The notes below the pieces were generated by a model. That model was not told the DNA's origin, made no database searches, and worked only from the letters and a program-made list of their open reading frames with translations. Source: Oscillospiraceae bacterium (GTDB lineage Bacteria; Bacillota; Clostridia; Oscillospirales; Ruminococcaceae). From it: DNA of 29,924 nt. Position 1 is the stretch's first letter. Each line of letters starts with the position of its first letter. A program made the translations under genes and the position numbers. Of this stretch, positions 1 through 7,253 are shown piece after piece. Location of the stretch: contig JAEDJF010000006.1 in NCBI GenBank assembly GCA_016296485.1, positions 1 to 29,924 of the forward strand, given 5' to 3'.

Positions 1-892
1 TTTTCCCGGTCACCGCAAGGAAAACGTCGTCCATTTTGCCTTTCGTTATCTCGTAATCGCTGAATATTTCCGGGTATTTGATGATAAGCTCCGTCGCTTT
101 AGCCGTATTCGGAACGGAGACCCGGTAGGCGTCGCGGATTGGCTCATAGGGCGCTTCGAGCTTTTTAATCTCCTCCTCGGCGACGCCATAGATAGTGATA
201 AAGTCGCCGGTATAGGCATTTTTGAGCTCAAGAGGAGTTCCCTCGGCGACAATTTTGCCGCTGTCAAGAACCACCACGTAGTCGGCGTCCGCCGCCTCCT
301 CCATATAATGAGTGGTGAGGAAAACGGTCATATTCTCGTTTTTCCGAAGGTCGCTTATTACGTCCCAGAGCATCTTTCTCGTCTGGGGGTCAAGACCGGT
401 GGTCGGCTCGTCAAGAATGAGCACTCTCGGTTTATGTAAAAGGGCGCGCGCTATATCAATTCTCCTGCGCTGGCCGCCGGAAAGCTTTCCGACGGCGCGC
501 TTGAGAATATCCTCAAAGTTAAGGAGCTTCGCGAGCTCCGAGAGCCTTTTTTCAAAGTCCTTGCCGGTTATTCCGTAGAGAGCTGCGCGGCTCTCTAGAT
601 TGTCTCTTACGCTCAGGGATTTATCTAAAACGGAGTTCTGGAACACGACGCCGAGGGTGTTTTTTATTTTGCTCAAATCCTTGTCGAGATCCGCCCCGGC
701 GATATGTACCGTTCCGGCGTCCTTTGAAAGCTGCCCGCACATTATATTTATTGTGGTGGATTTACCCGCGCCGTTGATTCCGAGGAAGGCGAAAAGCTCC
801 CCCTCTTTTACGCGAAAGCTCAGATCCCGGACGGCTTTCACCTCGCCGAAGCTCTTTGAGAGGTTATCTATCTCAATAATATTGTTCATCAT
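1..892 (-). CDS. ABC transporter ATP-binding protein (3' end cut by window)
   Basis: This is the ATPase subunit of a DrrA/CcmA-type ABC exporter. It would hydrolyse ATP at the inner face of the membrane to drive a partner permease. The minus-strand reading begins MMNNIIEIDNLSKSFG. Walker A (GINGAGKS) is at about residues 38-45. The signature LSGGQ and a Walker B ending LILDEPTTGLDP follow, and an H-loop reads FLTTHYMEEA. After the nucleotide-binding core, a C-terminal region of about 70 residues runs to the window edge without a stop, so the protein is incomplete here. The start at 892 is supported by AAGGAG 8 nt upstream. It lies 29 bp downstream of the permease gene with no terminator between them, so it probably shares that operon. 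Whether it serves that permease or one beyond the window cannot be seen. The family call is firm; the substrate is unknown. Confidence 0.93.
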   Translation of the reverse strand, partial: MMNNIIEIDNLSKSFGEVKAVRDLSFRVKEGELFAFLGINGAGKSTTINIMCGQLSKDAGTVHIAGADLDKDLSKIKNTLGVVFQNSVLDKSLSVRDNLESRAALYGITGKDFEKRLSELAKLLNFEDILKRAVGKLSGGQRRRIDIARALLHKPRVLILDEPTTGLDPQTRKMLWDVISDLRKNENMTVFLTTHYMEEAADADYVVVLDSGKIVAEGTPLELKNAYTGDFITIYGVAEEEIKKLEAPYEPIRDAYRVSVPNTAKATELIIKYPEIFSDYEITKGKMDDVFLAVTGK

Positions 893-921
893 ATCTTTCA
901 CTCCTTAACTAAAAAGCTGTT

Positions 922-2517
922 TTAAATCGCTTCAAAAATTTTCGCGCCCTTGTTTTTGAGCCAGAGGAAAAGCCCGGCGGAGGCGGCAAGGAAAAGCGCC
1001 GCCGCAAGAAGCATATAGAGCAGAGGACTTATGAATTTCATCAAAACGTAATAGAGCCCGCCGAGCGCCGCCACGAACACCCAGCCGCCGAGAAGCACTA
1101 TCATCACCCCGGCGCTTTGTTTTATAGGTACTATCTCGCTGGTCCAGTTGAGGTTCGGCGTAAGGAGGTTTATGAAAAGCCCCAGCTCAGCCATAAACAG
1201 CGCAAACAGAATTACCACCACGGGAACGATAACGGCGTACGCCGGGGTCAGTTTGAGCACGAACACGGTGCTCAAAGTAAACAGAAACAGAGGAACAGAG
1301 GTCGCCAGAAGGTGAAAACTGAGCTTTGCGCGAAGCGCCTGCCACCCGGTTACGGGGAAAGACTGAAGGAGCCAGATATTTTTGCCCTCAAGAGATACGG
1401 ACGGGGCGGAAATATCGTTCATACAGGTCATAAGGCACACGGCGCCGCAGACGAGAAGCGAAAGAAAACCGTAATTTTCTCCGAAAACGCTGTACGCTAT
1501 ATCGTAAACCATATCGCCTTTAATGAGTACGAACACCGTTGCAACCAGCATAAACACTATTCCAAGCCCGCAGTTGAGCATATAGTTCGGGCTTCCGAGG
1601 AAGCACTTCGCTTCCTTCCGAAGAAGCGCGCCGTCAACGGTACCGGCTTTCGCTAAGCGCTCTTTATAGGCTTTCTTTGCCTCACCTTTGTTTGCCGTAG
1701 TGATTTTAATATAGCTCTTTTCGAGCACGAGCCAGAGAACTCCGAAAAGCGCCAGCACCATTGCGGTAAAAATGAGGAACGCGACTAAGTCGCCGTCGGC
1801 GGCAAGACCCATCTGATACACGGGATAGAGCTTTCTTTTTATAAATCCGGCGGCGGTTTCCGGCGCCATGAGCACGCTTTGAATCATGCCGTACGCCTTG
1901 CCGTAAACGTAATAGTACCCGGCGATAAAGCCGAGGGAGAGCGCCACGGTAATGAAGCTCTTATGTTTCGTTTTGCTGCTTATAAGCGCTACAACCCAGC
2001 CGAGAACGGTTGAAAGAGTGAGTATAAAAACGGAAATTACCAAAGTGACGAGAATAGAAAGCACCACCGCGGCGATTCCCGGTTTTGCGAATACATAGTA
2101 GATAATAAGAACGGGAATCATCACGAGAAGTTCATAGAGAAGCCCCATTACGTAAACGCCGGAAAGGCGGGATAAAAGGAGCTTTCCCGGCTTAATGGGC
2201 ATCGCGAGCAGCATATCGTTGTCCTTCGCCTGATAGAGGCTCGCGTAGGTGTTGAAAACGCTTCCGAAAGCGCCGATGGCGACAGCCATCAGCCCCATCA
2301 TCGCAAAATAAAGCCAGCCCATTTTTGCTTCCACAAAGGGTTCGCAAAGCATAATTGCAACCGAACCGAAAACGAGCGAAAGCGAAAGGAAAAGGAACGC
2401 GTAGAGAAGTACCCACAAGACGAGATTTCCGCCTTTGCGGACGGTATTATGTTTTCTGTCAAGCCAGAAGAAGGAGAAATTCTCCATTATCTGTTTTTTC
2501 AGCAAAGTTTTAAGCAT
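922..2517 (-). CDS. ABC transporter permease, multi-pass membrane protein
   Basis: This 531-residue integral membrane protein is most likely the permease of the adjacent ABC ATPase at 2510-3223. I count about 12 hydrophobic segments: three or four near residues 30-150, a cluster around 155-250, and further groups after a charged cytoplasmic stretch (residues near 280-310). This resembles large two-half ABC-2 type exporter permeases, but I recognise no named family. I chose the ATG at 2517 rather than an in-frame ATG 18 nt upstream. GGAGG sits 6 nt before 2517, and this start overlaps the ATPase stop by 8 nt, which is typical of translational coupling. Substrate is unknown; lipids, peptides or antibiotics are all possible for this architecture. 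Confidence 0.85.
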   Translation of the reverse strand: MLKTLLKKQIMENFSFFWLDRKHNTVRKGGNLVLWVLLYAFLFLSLSLVFGSVAIMLCEPFVEAKMGWLYFAMMGLMAVAIGAFGSVFNTYASLYQAKDNDMLLAMPIKPGKLLLSRLSGVYVMGLLYELLVMIPVLIIYYVFAKPGIAAVVLSILVTLVISVFILTLSTVLGWVVALISSKTKHKSFITVALSLGFIAGYYYVYGKAYGMIQSVLMAPETAAGFIKRKLYPVYQMGLAADGDLVAFLIFTAMVLALFGVLWLVLEKSYIKITTANKGEAKKAYKERLAKAGTVDGALLRKEAKCFLGSPNYMLNCGLGIVFMLVATVFVLIKGDMVYDIAYSVFGENYGFLSLLVCGAVCLMTCMNDISAPSVSLEGKNIWLLQSFPVTGWQALRAKLSFHLLATSVPLFLFTLSTVFVLKLTPAYAVIVPVVVILFALFMAELGLFINLLTPNLNWTSEIVPIKQSAGVMIVLLGGWVFVAALGGLYYVLMKFISPLLYMLLAAALFLAASAGLFLWLKNKGAKIFEAI

Positions 2518-3223
2518 TGTCGTCCTCCAGTTCAAGGAACACGTTTTCGAGGGAGGTATCGCCCTTTACCTCCTCCATAGTGCCGGATTTTATGAGCTTT
2601 CCGCCCTTGATTATGGCGACCTTGTCGCAGAGTTTTTCCGCTACCTCGAGCACGTGGGTGGAGAAGAAGATGGCGCCGCCCCTGTCACAGATATCGCGCA
2701 TTATTCCTTTGAGAATATGGGACGCTTTCGGGTCAAGACCGACGAAGGGTTCGTCCATAATTATGAGCTTCGGCTCGTGGATAAGGGCGGAAATTATAGC
2801 AAGCTTTTGCTTCATTCCGTGGGAATAGGCGCTGACCGGCTGGGCAAGGTCTGCGGTGAGCTCAAACTCGTCGGCGTATTTGCGGATGCGCTCCTGTCTT
2901 TCCCCGGCGCTCACGCCGAAAATATCGGCGACAAAATTGAGAAACTGTATCCCGGTCATAAATTCGTAGAGGTCGGGGTTATCGGGAATATAGGCGATTT
3001 TCGCCTTGCAGGCTATGGGGTTTTCCTTCATCGACACGCCGTCAACGAAAACCTCGCCGCTGTCGTACTGCAAAATTCCGCAGCAGGATTTAATCGTGGT
3101 GGTTTTGCCCGCTCCGTTGTGACCGATGAAGCCGTAAATTTCGCCGGGGCGGATATGTAAAGAAAGGTCGTCCACGGCTTTTTTATCACCATATACTTTT
3201 GTGAGATGCTCGATTTTTAACAT
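2510..3223 (-). CDS. ABC transporter ATP-binding protein (EcsA-like)
   Basis: This 237-residue ATPase resembles the EcsA/YtrB group. Walker A (GHNGAGKT) is at residues 34-41, an ABC signature YSHGMKQ at 133-139, Walker B LIIMDEP at about 153-159, and the H-loop STH near 191. The usual Q-loop region reads IPDNPDLYEFMTG, as is common in EcsA-type proteins. The signature is the degenerate S-H-G-M form found in this group rather than LSGGQ. A strong Shine-Dalgarno (GGAGGAAAG) precedes the start at 3223. Its 3' end overlaps the permease start by 8 nt, so the two are almost certainly translated together as one transporter. It follows the DUF3021 gene after a 52-bp gap with no clear terminator, suggesting it belongs to the regulator-led operon. 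Confidence 0.94.
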   Translation of the reverse strand: MLKIEHLTKVYGDKKAVDDLSLHIRPGEIYGFIGHNGAGKTTTIKSCCGILQYDSGEVFVDGVSMKENPIACKAKIAYIPDNPDLYEFMTGIQFLNFVADIFGVSAGERQERIRKYADEFELTADLAQPVSAYSHGMKQKLAIISALIHEPKLIIMDEPFVGLDPKASHILKGIMRDICDRGGAIFFSTHVLEVAEKLCDKVAIIKGGKLIKSGTMEEVKGDTSLENVFLELEDDNA

Positions 3224-3275
3224 ATTCTTTCCTCCGAAATTTTAAGATAAGGGCTTTTCGCCCGCTTTAACGTTT

Positions 3276-3707
3276 TTAATTTCTTTTCTCTCTCCGCTCT
3301 TTAAGGCAGCGATTGAGGTCGCTTGCCTCGGCGCAGTCCTTCCCGTAGCCCACGAGATTGACGCAGAGCTTTATAAGAAGTATTATCATGAAATAGATAG
3401 CCGCGCCGGAAAAATCGCTCCACATTCCCCAGATGTAGCCGAGAGGAAGCAAAACGGACTCGATTATCGCGCAGTGTACAGCCGTTCTTACCCACCATTC
3501 ACGGGTTGAAAGCTCGTGATTGGAAAAATAGACAAAGCTCGAAGCGTCGGCTATAAAGGAAGCCAAAATGCACCTACCGCAATGCTCGACCACGACCAGG
3601 CTGCAATTAGGGTTTAAAAACAGGCAGTAAAGGTAAGTCGCAAGCATAGCAAGACCGTAAATTACCACGAAGCGCTTCGCAAAATTAATAAGCTCGTGCC
3701 GTATCAT
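3276..3707 (-). CDS. DUF3021 family membrane protein
   Basis: This 143-residue protein has four predicted membrane segments (about residues 11-30, 43-62, 75-95 and 99-118) and a short basic cytoplasmic tail ending RREKRN. The length, four-helix layout and position right after a LytTR regulator match the DUF3021 family, which is regularly encoded beside stand-alone LytTR proteins in Firmicutes. In the streptococcal LytTR regulatory systems a small membrane protein restrains its LytTR partner, and a similar role is a reasonable inference here, not something the sequence proves. The start at 3707 has GAAAGGAAG 8 nt upstream and lies 13 bp after the LytTR stop, so the two are co-translated. Confidence 0.8.
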   Translation of the reverse strand: MIRHELINFAKRFVVIYGLAMLATYLYCLFLNPNCSLVVVEHCGRCILASFIADASSFVYFSNHELSTREWWVRTAVHCAIIESVLLPLGYIWGMWSDFSGAAIYFMIILLIKLCVNLVGYGKDCAEASDLNRCLKERREKRN

Positions 3708-3720
3708 ACCGTTCTTCCTT

Positions 3721-4158
3721 TCATAAACCGAGAATTTTTTTCAGCGAGGATACGTATTGGCGTGACACAATGACCTTTTCTCCGTTCAGGAGCGTCGCCG
3801 TAAAGCGCCCGGAAATGGACGGGGCGATACGTTCTATCTTGTCGGCGTTCACGACCATTGATTTTGACGCCCGGAAGAAAGCCGTTCCCCGGCATTTTTC
3901 CTCAAACTCATATAGGCGGAGATTGCTTTCATAGACGGCGTTTTCATAGTAGATAAACGCCTTTCGGTCCACCACCTCGAAATAGTAAACCTCATCAAGA
4001 TTAAGGCGAAAAATTTCGCCGTCCGCCTCTCCGACGATGCCCTTGTCCTCGCTTTTTATGCACTGTATAAAACCCACCCAGTCGGCGGAGGGCTCGTGGC
4101 AGCGCACCACGACTTCCTCCTCAAGGTCGGGACTGATTTTTTCTATCGTTATTCTCAT
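3721..4158 (-). CDS. LytTR-family DNA-binding regulator
   Basis: This stand-alone LytTR transcription factor has 145 residues and no receiver domain. The C-terminal half carries the family pattern: a short strand region with LNLDEVYYFEVVDRKAFIYY, then FFRASKSMVVNADKIERI and a final VSRQYVSSLKKILG helix. An ATG 36 nt further upstream is in frame, but the start at 4158 has GGGGAG at the right distance and gives the usual short N-terminus (MRITIEKISPDLEEEV). It overlaps nothing upstream; 90 bp separate it from the TetR gene and hold no clear promoter or terminator. Together with DUF3021 it probably senses an envelope signal and controls the following ABC genes and itself. Target sites were not identified. 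Confidence 0.9.
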   Translation of the reverse strand: MRITIEKISPDLEEEVVVRCHEPSADWVGFIQCIKSEDKGIVGEADGEIFRLNLDEVYYFEVVDRKAFIYYENAVYESNLRLYEFEEKCRGTAFFRASKSMVVNADKIERIAPSISGRFTATLLNGEKVIVSRQYVSSLKKILGL

Positions 4159-4248
4159 AAATTTCTCCCCAGCAAAGCCTACAGCAAAAAGCATTTTCTG
4201 TAAACCCCGCTCCGCATAAGTTGTAAAAAACGCGGGCTGACCTGCTTT

Positions 4249-4830
4249 TTATTCACCCTGTTTTCCGGATTTCAAAAGCATCATCGTTCCCAAAAAGGCG
4301 CGGCTCAGCATCTCGGAAATACCCTCCTCGTCGAAACTGCAGGCGCCGGCGGCGCAAAGCGCGCCGATACCAAAGGTATATATCCACATCTGGCGAAACA
4401 GAAGTTTCGCCTCCTCGCTCGTAAGTCCGTAGTCGGCTTCGATAACGCCGATGGACGTTTCAGCGACCCCTCCAAGCCGGGCAAAAAGGTCGTCGAAGCT
4501 TTTCGGAACGCCGCTTTCCGTCATATAGAGAAGCTGATACAGCTTCGGCTCCTCAATCGCGAAGTGAATCATCTGCATTCCAAAGCGTTTGAACTCCGGC
4601 TTATAATCGGAAGGTTTTTTCGCAAACTCCTCGAAGCGCCGCAGCGCCGCGTTTCGCACCTCGTCCTGGAGCTCGCCCATATTTTTAAATACCGTAAAAA
4701 TCGGACGGGGGGAGCTTCCGAGCCTTGCGGCAAGGTCCCGGGAGGTCAGCGCCCCCATTCCCCGCTCGCTCACCAAATCCAGCGCGGCGGCGACTATTTC
4801 TTCTCTTGTAAACTTCGGTTTCGGCGGCAT
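4249..4830 (-). CDS. TetR/AcrR family transcriptional regulator
   Basis: This 193-residue one-component repressor has an N-terminal helix-turn-helix at about residues 7-55 (KFTREEIVAAALDLVSERG, then SRDLAARLGSSPRPIFTVFKNMGEL). The recognition helix is followed by the FxxF-type end typical of TetR proteins. The remainder is an all-helical ligand-binding and dimerisation region containing several Cys and Met residues (CAAGACSF) that could form a ligand pocket. The start at 4830 has GGAAAGGAAAG upstream. It is the first gene of a minus-strand run leading to the LytTR, DUF3021 and ABC genes. Two promoters and two palindromes upstream suggest autoregulation and control of the transporter array. 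The ligand is unknown. Confidence 0.92.
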   Translation of the reverse strand: MPPKPKFTREEIVAAALDLVSERGMGALTSRDLAARLGSSPRPIFTVFKNMGELQDEVRNAALRRFEEFAKKPSDYKPEFKRFGMQMIHFAIEEPKLYQLLYMTESGVPKSFDDLFARLGGVAETSIGVIEADYGLTSEEAKLLFRQMWIYTFGIGALCAAGACSFDEEGISEMLSRAFLGTMMLLKSGKQGE

Positions 4831-4891
4831 AGCTTGCTTTCCTTTCCTCGAGTCGGTTATTCTAAATTATTTGTTTTAAATCGTCTGATTT

Positions 4892-4920
4892 ATTATATTC
4901 CCCGTTTCGCCTCCTGTCAA
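4892..4920 (-). promoter_or_regulatory. Proximal promoter of the TetR-led operon
   Basis: On the minus strand TTGACA (4915-4920) and TATAAT (4892-4897) are separated by exactly 17 bp, a full match to the housekeeping sigma consensus. Transcription would start near 4885, about 55 nt before the TetR start codon. Confidence 0.85.
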
Positions 4921-4964
4921 TATTTCACCGTCAATTTTAATAATTTCGCGGCAAATTTTAAAGC

Positions 4965-4986
4965 TATTTAGAAAATTTTCTAAATA
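4965..4986. promoter_or_regulatory. 22-bp perfect palindrome (operator candidate, copy 1)
   Basis: The arm TATTTAGAAAA is followed directly by its exact reverse complement. It covers the predicted transcription start (near 4981) of the distal promoter at 4988-5016. Its size and symmetry suit a TetR-type dimer or pair of dimers. A near-identical copy lies at 5021-5042, with centres 56 bp apart. Confidence 0.7.
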
Positions 4987-4987
4987 T

Positions 4988-5016
4988 AAAATATCATTCT
5001 CCTTGCCCGTTGTCAA
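4988..5016 (-). promoter_or_regulatory. Distal promoter bracketed by palindromes
   Basis: On the minus strand TTGACA (5011-5016) and TATTTT (4988-4993) are spaced by 17 bp. The promoter fits between the two 22-bp palindromes with 1 bp to spare on the -10 side and 4 bp on the -35 side. It points toward the TetR gene, giving a leader of about 150 nt. Confidence 0.7.
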
Positions 5017-5020
5017 TAAA

Positions 5021-5042
5021 TATTTAGAAAAATTTCTAAATA
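5021..5042. promoter_or_regulatory. 22-bp palindrome (operator candidate, copy 2)
   Basis: The left arm is TATTTAGAAAA and the right arm ATTTCTAAATA, so only the central base pair breaks the symmetry. It matches the palindrome at 4965-4986 at 21 of 22 positions and sits just upstream of the distal -35 element. Confidence 0.7.
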
Positions 5043-5058
5043 GTTTTCCCGGGGAAAC

Positions 5059-5092
5059 AAAAAGCCGGCGGTTTTTAAACCGCCGGCTTTTT
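5059..5092 (-). terminator. Terminator after the DUF421 gene
   Basis: A long stem (AAAAAGCCGGCGGTTT, 5059-5074, with its complement at 5077-5092) lies 10 bp past the DUF421 stop. A/T tracts on both sides let it work in either direction. It isolates the DUF421 gene from the TetR-led operon. Confidence 0.9.
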
Positions 5093-5102
5093 CCTAACTA
5101 CG

Positions 5103-5777
5103 CTATTCCCCGGAAAAGAGGGAAAGATTTTTCTTATCGTCGCAAAGCCCGAGATAGACCTCCTTGGGGCTTTTGAAGCCCTTCGCTTTAACCTGGGACA
5201 AAAGCCAATCCATATCGAGATTCGCTCTTTCGAGGTTCTCCTCGAGAATCCGCCCGTCCATAATAACTTCGGTATAAATATGTTCTTTTTCGGGCTTCAT
5301 GCTCATATCCGCCGGGGTCACAGGGCGCTGGTCGCAAACGGGAAGTATAGACAGCTTTCCGTTATATTCAAAGACCGCCGTCTGGATATTGTTGAGGTTA
5401 AAATATCCCGCCTGCCTGCACATAACCATAAATTCGCTCAAATCGAGCTTCGCCTTTTTCATATTGTCGCGGTAGAGCTTTCCGTCATGGAGAATAATCG
5501 TCGGCGTACCGTTGACGTATTTTCGGAGCCTCGGGAATTTGTTGGTTATAATGCTCAGCAAAAAGGCGACGGAGCCGTAAACTATCATCGCAATCAAGGG
5601 TTTCCAAGGCGTCTCAAGCTCCGTAGCCAGCTCCGCCGCTATGGAACCTATGGTAATTCCGGTTATATAGTCGAAAAAGTCGAGCTGCGCCACCTGTTTA
5701 TGTCCCATAATTTTCGCAATTACGAACAGCGCGAGAACCGACAGCAGCGCCGTCAAAATCACATTGAGAAAATCCAT
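5103..5777 (-). CDS. DUF421 / YetF-like membrane protein
   Basis: This 224-residue protein belongs to the DUF421 (YetF) family. Three N-terminal membrane helices (about residues 4-20, 36-52 and 60-80) include the family motif around FFDYITGITIGSIAAE. A soluble alpha/beta domain follows, with PTIILHDGKL and LDLSEFMVMCRQAGYFNLNNI. Bacillus YetF-type proteins are linked to spore or membrane functions, but the biochemical role is not settled. The start at 5777 has GGGAGGAAAG upstream. It stands alone between two terminators. Length and domain order are normal; nothing in the sequence suggests damage. Confidence 0.92.
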   Translation of the reverse strand: MDFLNVILTALLSVLALFVIAKIMGHKQVAQLDFFDYITGITIGSIAAELATELETPWKPLIAMIVYGSVAFLLSIITNKFPRLRKYVNGTPTIILHDGKLYRDNMKKAKLDLSEFMVMCRQAGYFNLNNIQTAVFEYNGKLSILPVCDQRPVTPADMSMKPEKEHIYTEVIMDGRILEENLERANLDMDWLLSQVKAKGFKSPKEVYLGLCDDKKNLSLFSGE

Positions 5778-5877
5778 ATCTTTCCTCCCGGCTTTGAAAA
5801 ATTATTTCTCCTTTTATTATCTCAAAATCTCCAGGCACTATTCGCAAAATGCGGAAACTTAGCCCTCATTTCGGAAA

Positions 5878-5910
5878 AAGCGCCCGCCGTTTAAAAAACA
5901 GCAGGCGCTT
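5878..5910 (-). terminator. Terminator after the cupin gene
   Basis: On the minus strand a 15-bp stem (5896-5910 with 5878-5892, two G-U pairs) is followed by CTTTTTCC. It lies just past the cupin stop codon. Confidence 0.85.
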
Positions 5911-5915
5911 CATTT

Positions 5916-6383
5916 TCATTTTTCCGCCCTTTCGGCGTCCTTTTTCGTACAATGAACGGTTCCGCGCGGGTGGTTTGGCGGAGCATAGACGGAGCAGAGC
6001 TTCAGCGGACAGTTCCCGGTATTGATTAGGTTATGCCAGGTTCCCGCCGGAACAAAAACGGCGTCCCCCTCTCCCACCCGTCTTTGGGAATTCATCTTTT
6101 CCCTGCAGGAACCGATTCTTACGATGCCCTGACCCGCCTTTATCAAAAAGACCTGGTCGGTATCGCGATGTATTTCCGCCCCAATATCTCCTCCTTCGGG
6201 TATTGACATCAGCGTGAGCTGGAGACAGCGACCCGTCCAAAGGGCTGTTCTGAAGGTACGGTTTTGCTCGGCTGCCTGCTCGATATTAAAGACAAAGGGC
6301 TCCGGTCCCCGGTCGCTAAGGCGCATTGAGCACGGGCGGCAAAGGTTCGACGCGCTTCCGTTGTCTCTATGAAAATAAAGCAT
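5916..6383 (-). CDS. Cupin domain protein
   Basis: This 155-residue single-domain cupin has a beta-barrel with likely metal ligands in EIHRDTDQ (H72, Q77) and PAGTWHN (H117). The central stretch FNIEQAAEQNRTFRTALWTG and the ending YAPPNHPRGTVHCTKKDAERAE match a family of small cupins common in gut Firmicutes, often annotated as mannose-6-phosphate-isomerase-like; no enzymatic activity is established for them. The N-terminus contains a CRPC motif (residues 15-18) that could bind metal or be redox-active. AAGGAGGAG lies 5 nt before the start at 6383. It is a single-gene unit ended by its own terminator. Confidence 0.88.
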   Translation of the reverse strand: MLYFHRDNGSASNLCRPCSMRLSDRGPEPFVFNIEQAAEQNRTFRTALWTGRCLQLTLMSIPEGGDIGAEIHRDTDQVFLIKAGQGIVRIGSCREKMNSQRRVGEGDAVFVPAGTWHNLINTGNCPLKLCSVYAPPNHPRGTVHCTKKDAERAEK

Positions 6384-6477
6384 AGTACTCCTCCTTACTC
6401 TTTTTGTTAATAACAGTTTATGCCGGAAAAATGCCGCCCGTGATTGCTGCTTGCAAGGCTTTTCGGCGCAAAGAAAA

Positions 6478-6499
6478 AGCCGGGGCTGCTGCCCCGGCT
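6478..6499 (-). terminator. Terminator after the XRE zinc-ribbon gene
   Basis: The stem AGCCGGGGC with a 4-nt AGCA loop and its complement is followed on the minus strand by TTTTTCTT. It lies 16 bp past the stop of the XRE-type regulator. Confidence 0.9.
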
Positions 6500-6515
6500 T
6501 TTAGTTTTTATACTC

Positions 6516-6965
6516 TTATTTTTTCTGCTGCTTCCAATAGCTGAGATTCGGGAGTTGCGATTCAAAGAATGCCCTTGCCTGCTCCGGCGGCCAGTTTTCG
6601 CTTGACATATGCTCAACGAGGAAATCCGTCAATTCCTCAAGGCTTGTGTATGTGAATTTTCCTTCGGTATAGCACCACTTGCAATATTCCTCGTTGAACG
6701 CGCCATCCTGCTCTTTGCTGATGGAAGAATCGTCGAGAGGCATACCGCAGCACTGGCAAATCAGCTTCCTCGGGGAGCCCAAAAGCGTATTAATAGAAAC
6801 GTCAAAGAACTTCGACAGCAGCTTTAAAGTTTCCGTATTCGGCACGGTTTCGCCCGTTTCCCAGCGTGAAACCGCCTGGCGGGTAACAAAAACTTTTTCC
6901 GCAAGCTCATCCTGGGACAATCCGTTTTTGGTACGAAGTTCAAATATAACGTCCTTTGTTTCCAT
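6516..6965 (-). CDS. XRE-family regulator with C-terminal zinc ribbon
   Basis: This 149-residue protein joins a Cro/C1-type helix-turn-helix (residues about 7-61, LSQDELAEKVFVTRQAVSRWETG) to a putative zinc ribbon of the zinc_ribbon_2 type. The ribbon cysteines are C70/C73 (CQCCG) and C95/C98 (CKWC). The C-terminal tail (FFESQLPNLSYW) is also typical of that ribbon family. The frame is open for 37 more codons upstream, but the ATG at 6965 has GAGGTGAT at the right spacing and lies just after a strong promoter at 6987-7015, so the upstream codons are untranscribed. It probably senses metal, redox state or a small ligand. Targets are unknown. Confidence 0.9.
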   Translation of the reverse strand: METKDVIFELRTKNGLSQDELAEKVFVTRQAVSRWETGETVPNTETLKLLSKFFDVSINTLLGSPRKLICQCCGMPLDDSSISKEQDGAFNEEYCKWCYTEGKFTYTSLEELTDFLVEHMSSENWPPEQARAFFESQLPNLSYWKQQKK

Positions 6966-6986
6966 AGAAATCATCACCTCACAGGC

Positions 6987-7015
6987 ATTATACCACCGAA
7001 ATTCCGGCAAGCCAA
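6987..7015 (-). promoter_or_regulatory. Promoter of the XRE zinc-ribbon gene
   Basis: TTGGCT (7010-7015), 17 bp, then TATAAT (6987-6992), with an extended -10 TGG just before it on the minus strand. It sets the start codon at 6965. Confidence 0.8.
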
Positions 7016-7063
7016 GCAACCCGCTGTTGCTATGGGTTAAAAAGCGGGTTATTGCAAAAAGAA

Positions 7064-7095
7064 AACCGCTTGACAATTCGCATTGTCAAGCGGTT
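7064..7095 (-). terminator. Terminator after tRNA-Pro
   Basis: A 14-bp perfect stem (AACCGCTTGACAAT, 7064-7077, with 7082-7095) and a 4-nt loop are followed by TTCTTTTTG on the minus strand. It lies 7 bp beyond the tRNA CCA end. Confidence 0.92.
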
Positions 7096-7101
7096 TTTAG
7101 C

Positions 7102-7178
7102 TGGTCGGAGTGACGGGACTCGAACCCACGACCTCTTGGTCCCGAACCAAGCGCACTACCAAACTGTGCCACACCCCG
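7102..7178 (-). tRNA. tRNA-Pro (anticodon CGG)
   Basis: This 77-nt tRNA has its CCA encoded. The acceptor stem CGGGGTG pairs with CACTCCG (one G-U pair), followed by discriminator A and CCA. The anticodon stem CTTGG/CCAAG encloses the loop TTCGGGA, giving anticodon CGG, which reads the proline codon CCG. The T arm carries GGTTCGAGTCC. It has its own consensus promoter and a strong terminator, so it is a single-gene transcription unit between two regulator genes. Confidence 0.96.
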
Positions 7179-7190
7179 GAAAGCCTTTCT

Positions 7191-7219
7191 ATTATATACA
7201 AATTGCGGGCATTTGTCAA
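7191..7219 (-). promoter_or_regulatory. Promoter of tRNA-Pro
   Basis: TTGACA (7214-7219) and TATAAT (7191-7196) with a 17-bp spacer on the minus strand, a perfect consensus. The start would fall a few bases before the tRNA. Confidence 0.92.
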
Positions 7220-7253
7220 GGACGTGGACAAGATTTTTCGCTAATTTTATATT

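Noticed and set aside
3224..3275. GGGC/GCCC mini-hairpin between DUF3021 and the ABC ATPase as a terminator
   Set aside because: The stem is only 4 bp and the following sequence is TTATCTTAAAA, too weak to call.
5916..6383. The CRPC-containing N-terminus of the cupin as a recent insertion
   Set aside because: I recall related small cupins carrying a comparable Cys-containing lead before the GPxPFV segment, and the ribosome site supports the full-length start.
7018..7050. Inverted repeat AACCCGCT/AGCGGGTT considered as a terminator
   Set aside because: It has a 17-nt loop and no T tract after it in either direction; kept only as a possible operator near the XRE promoter.
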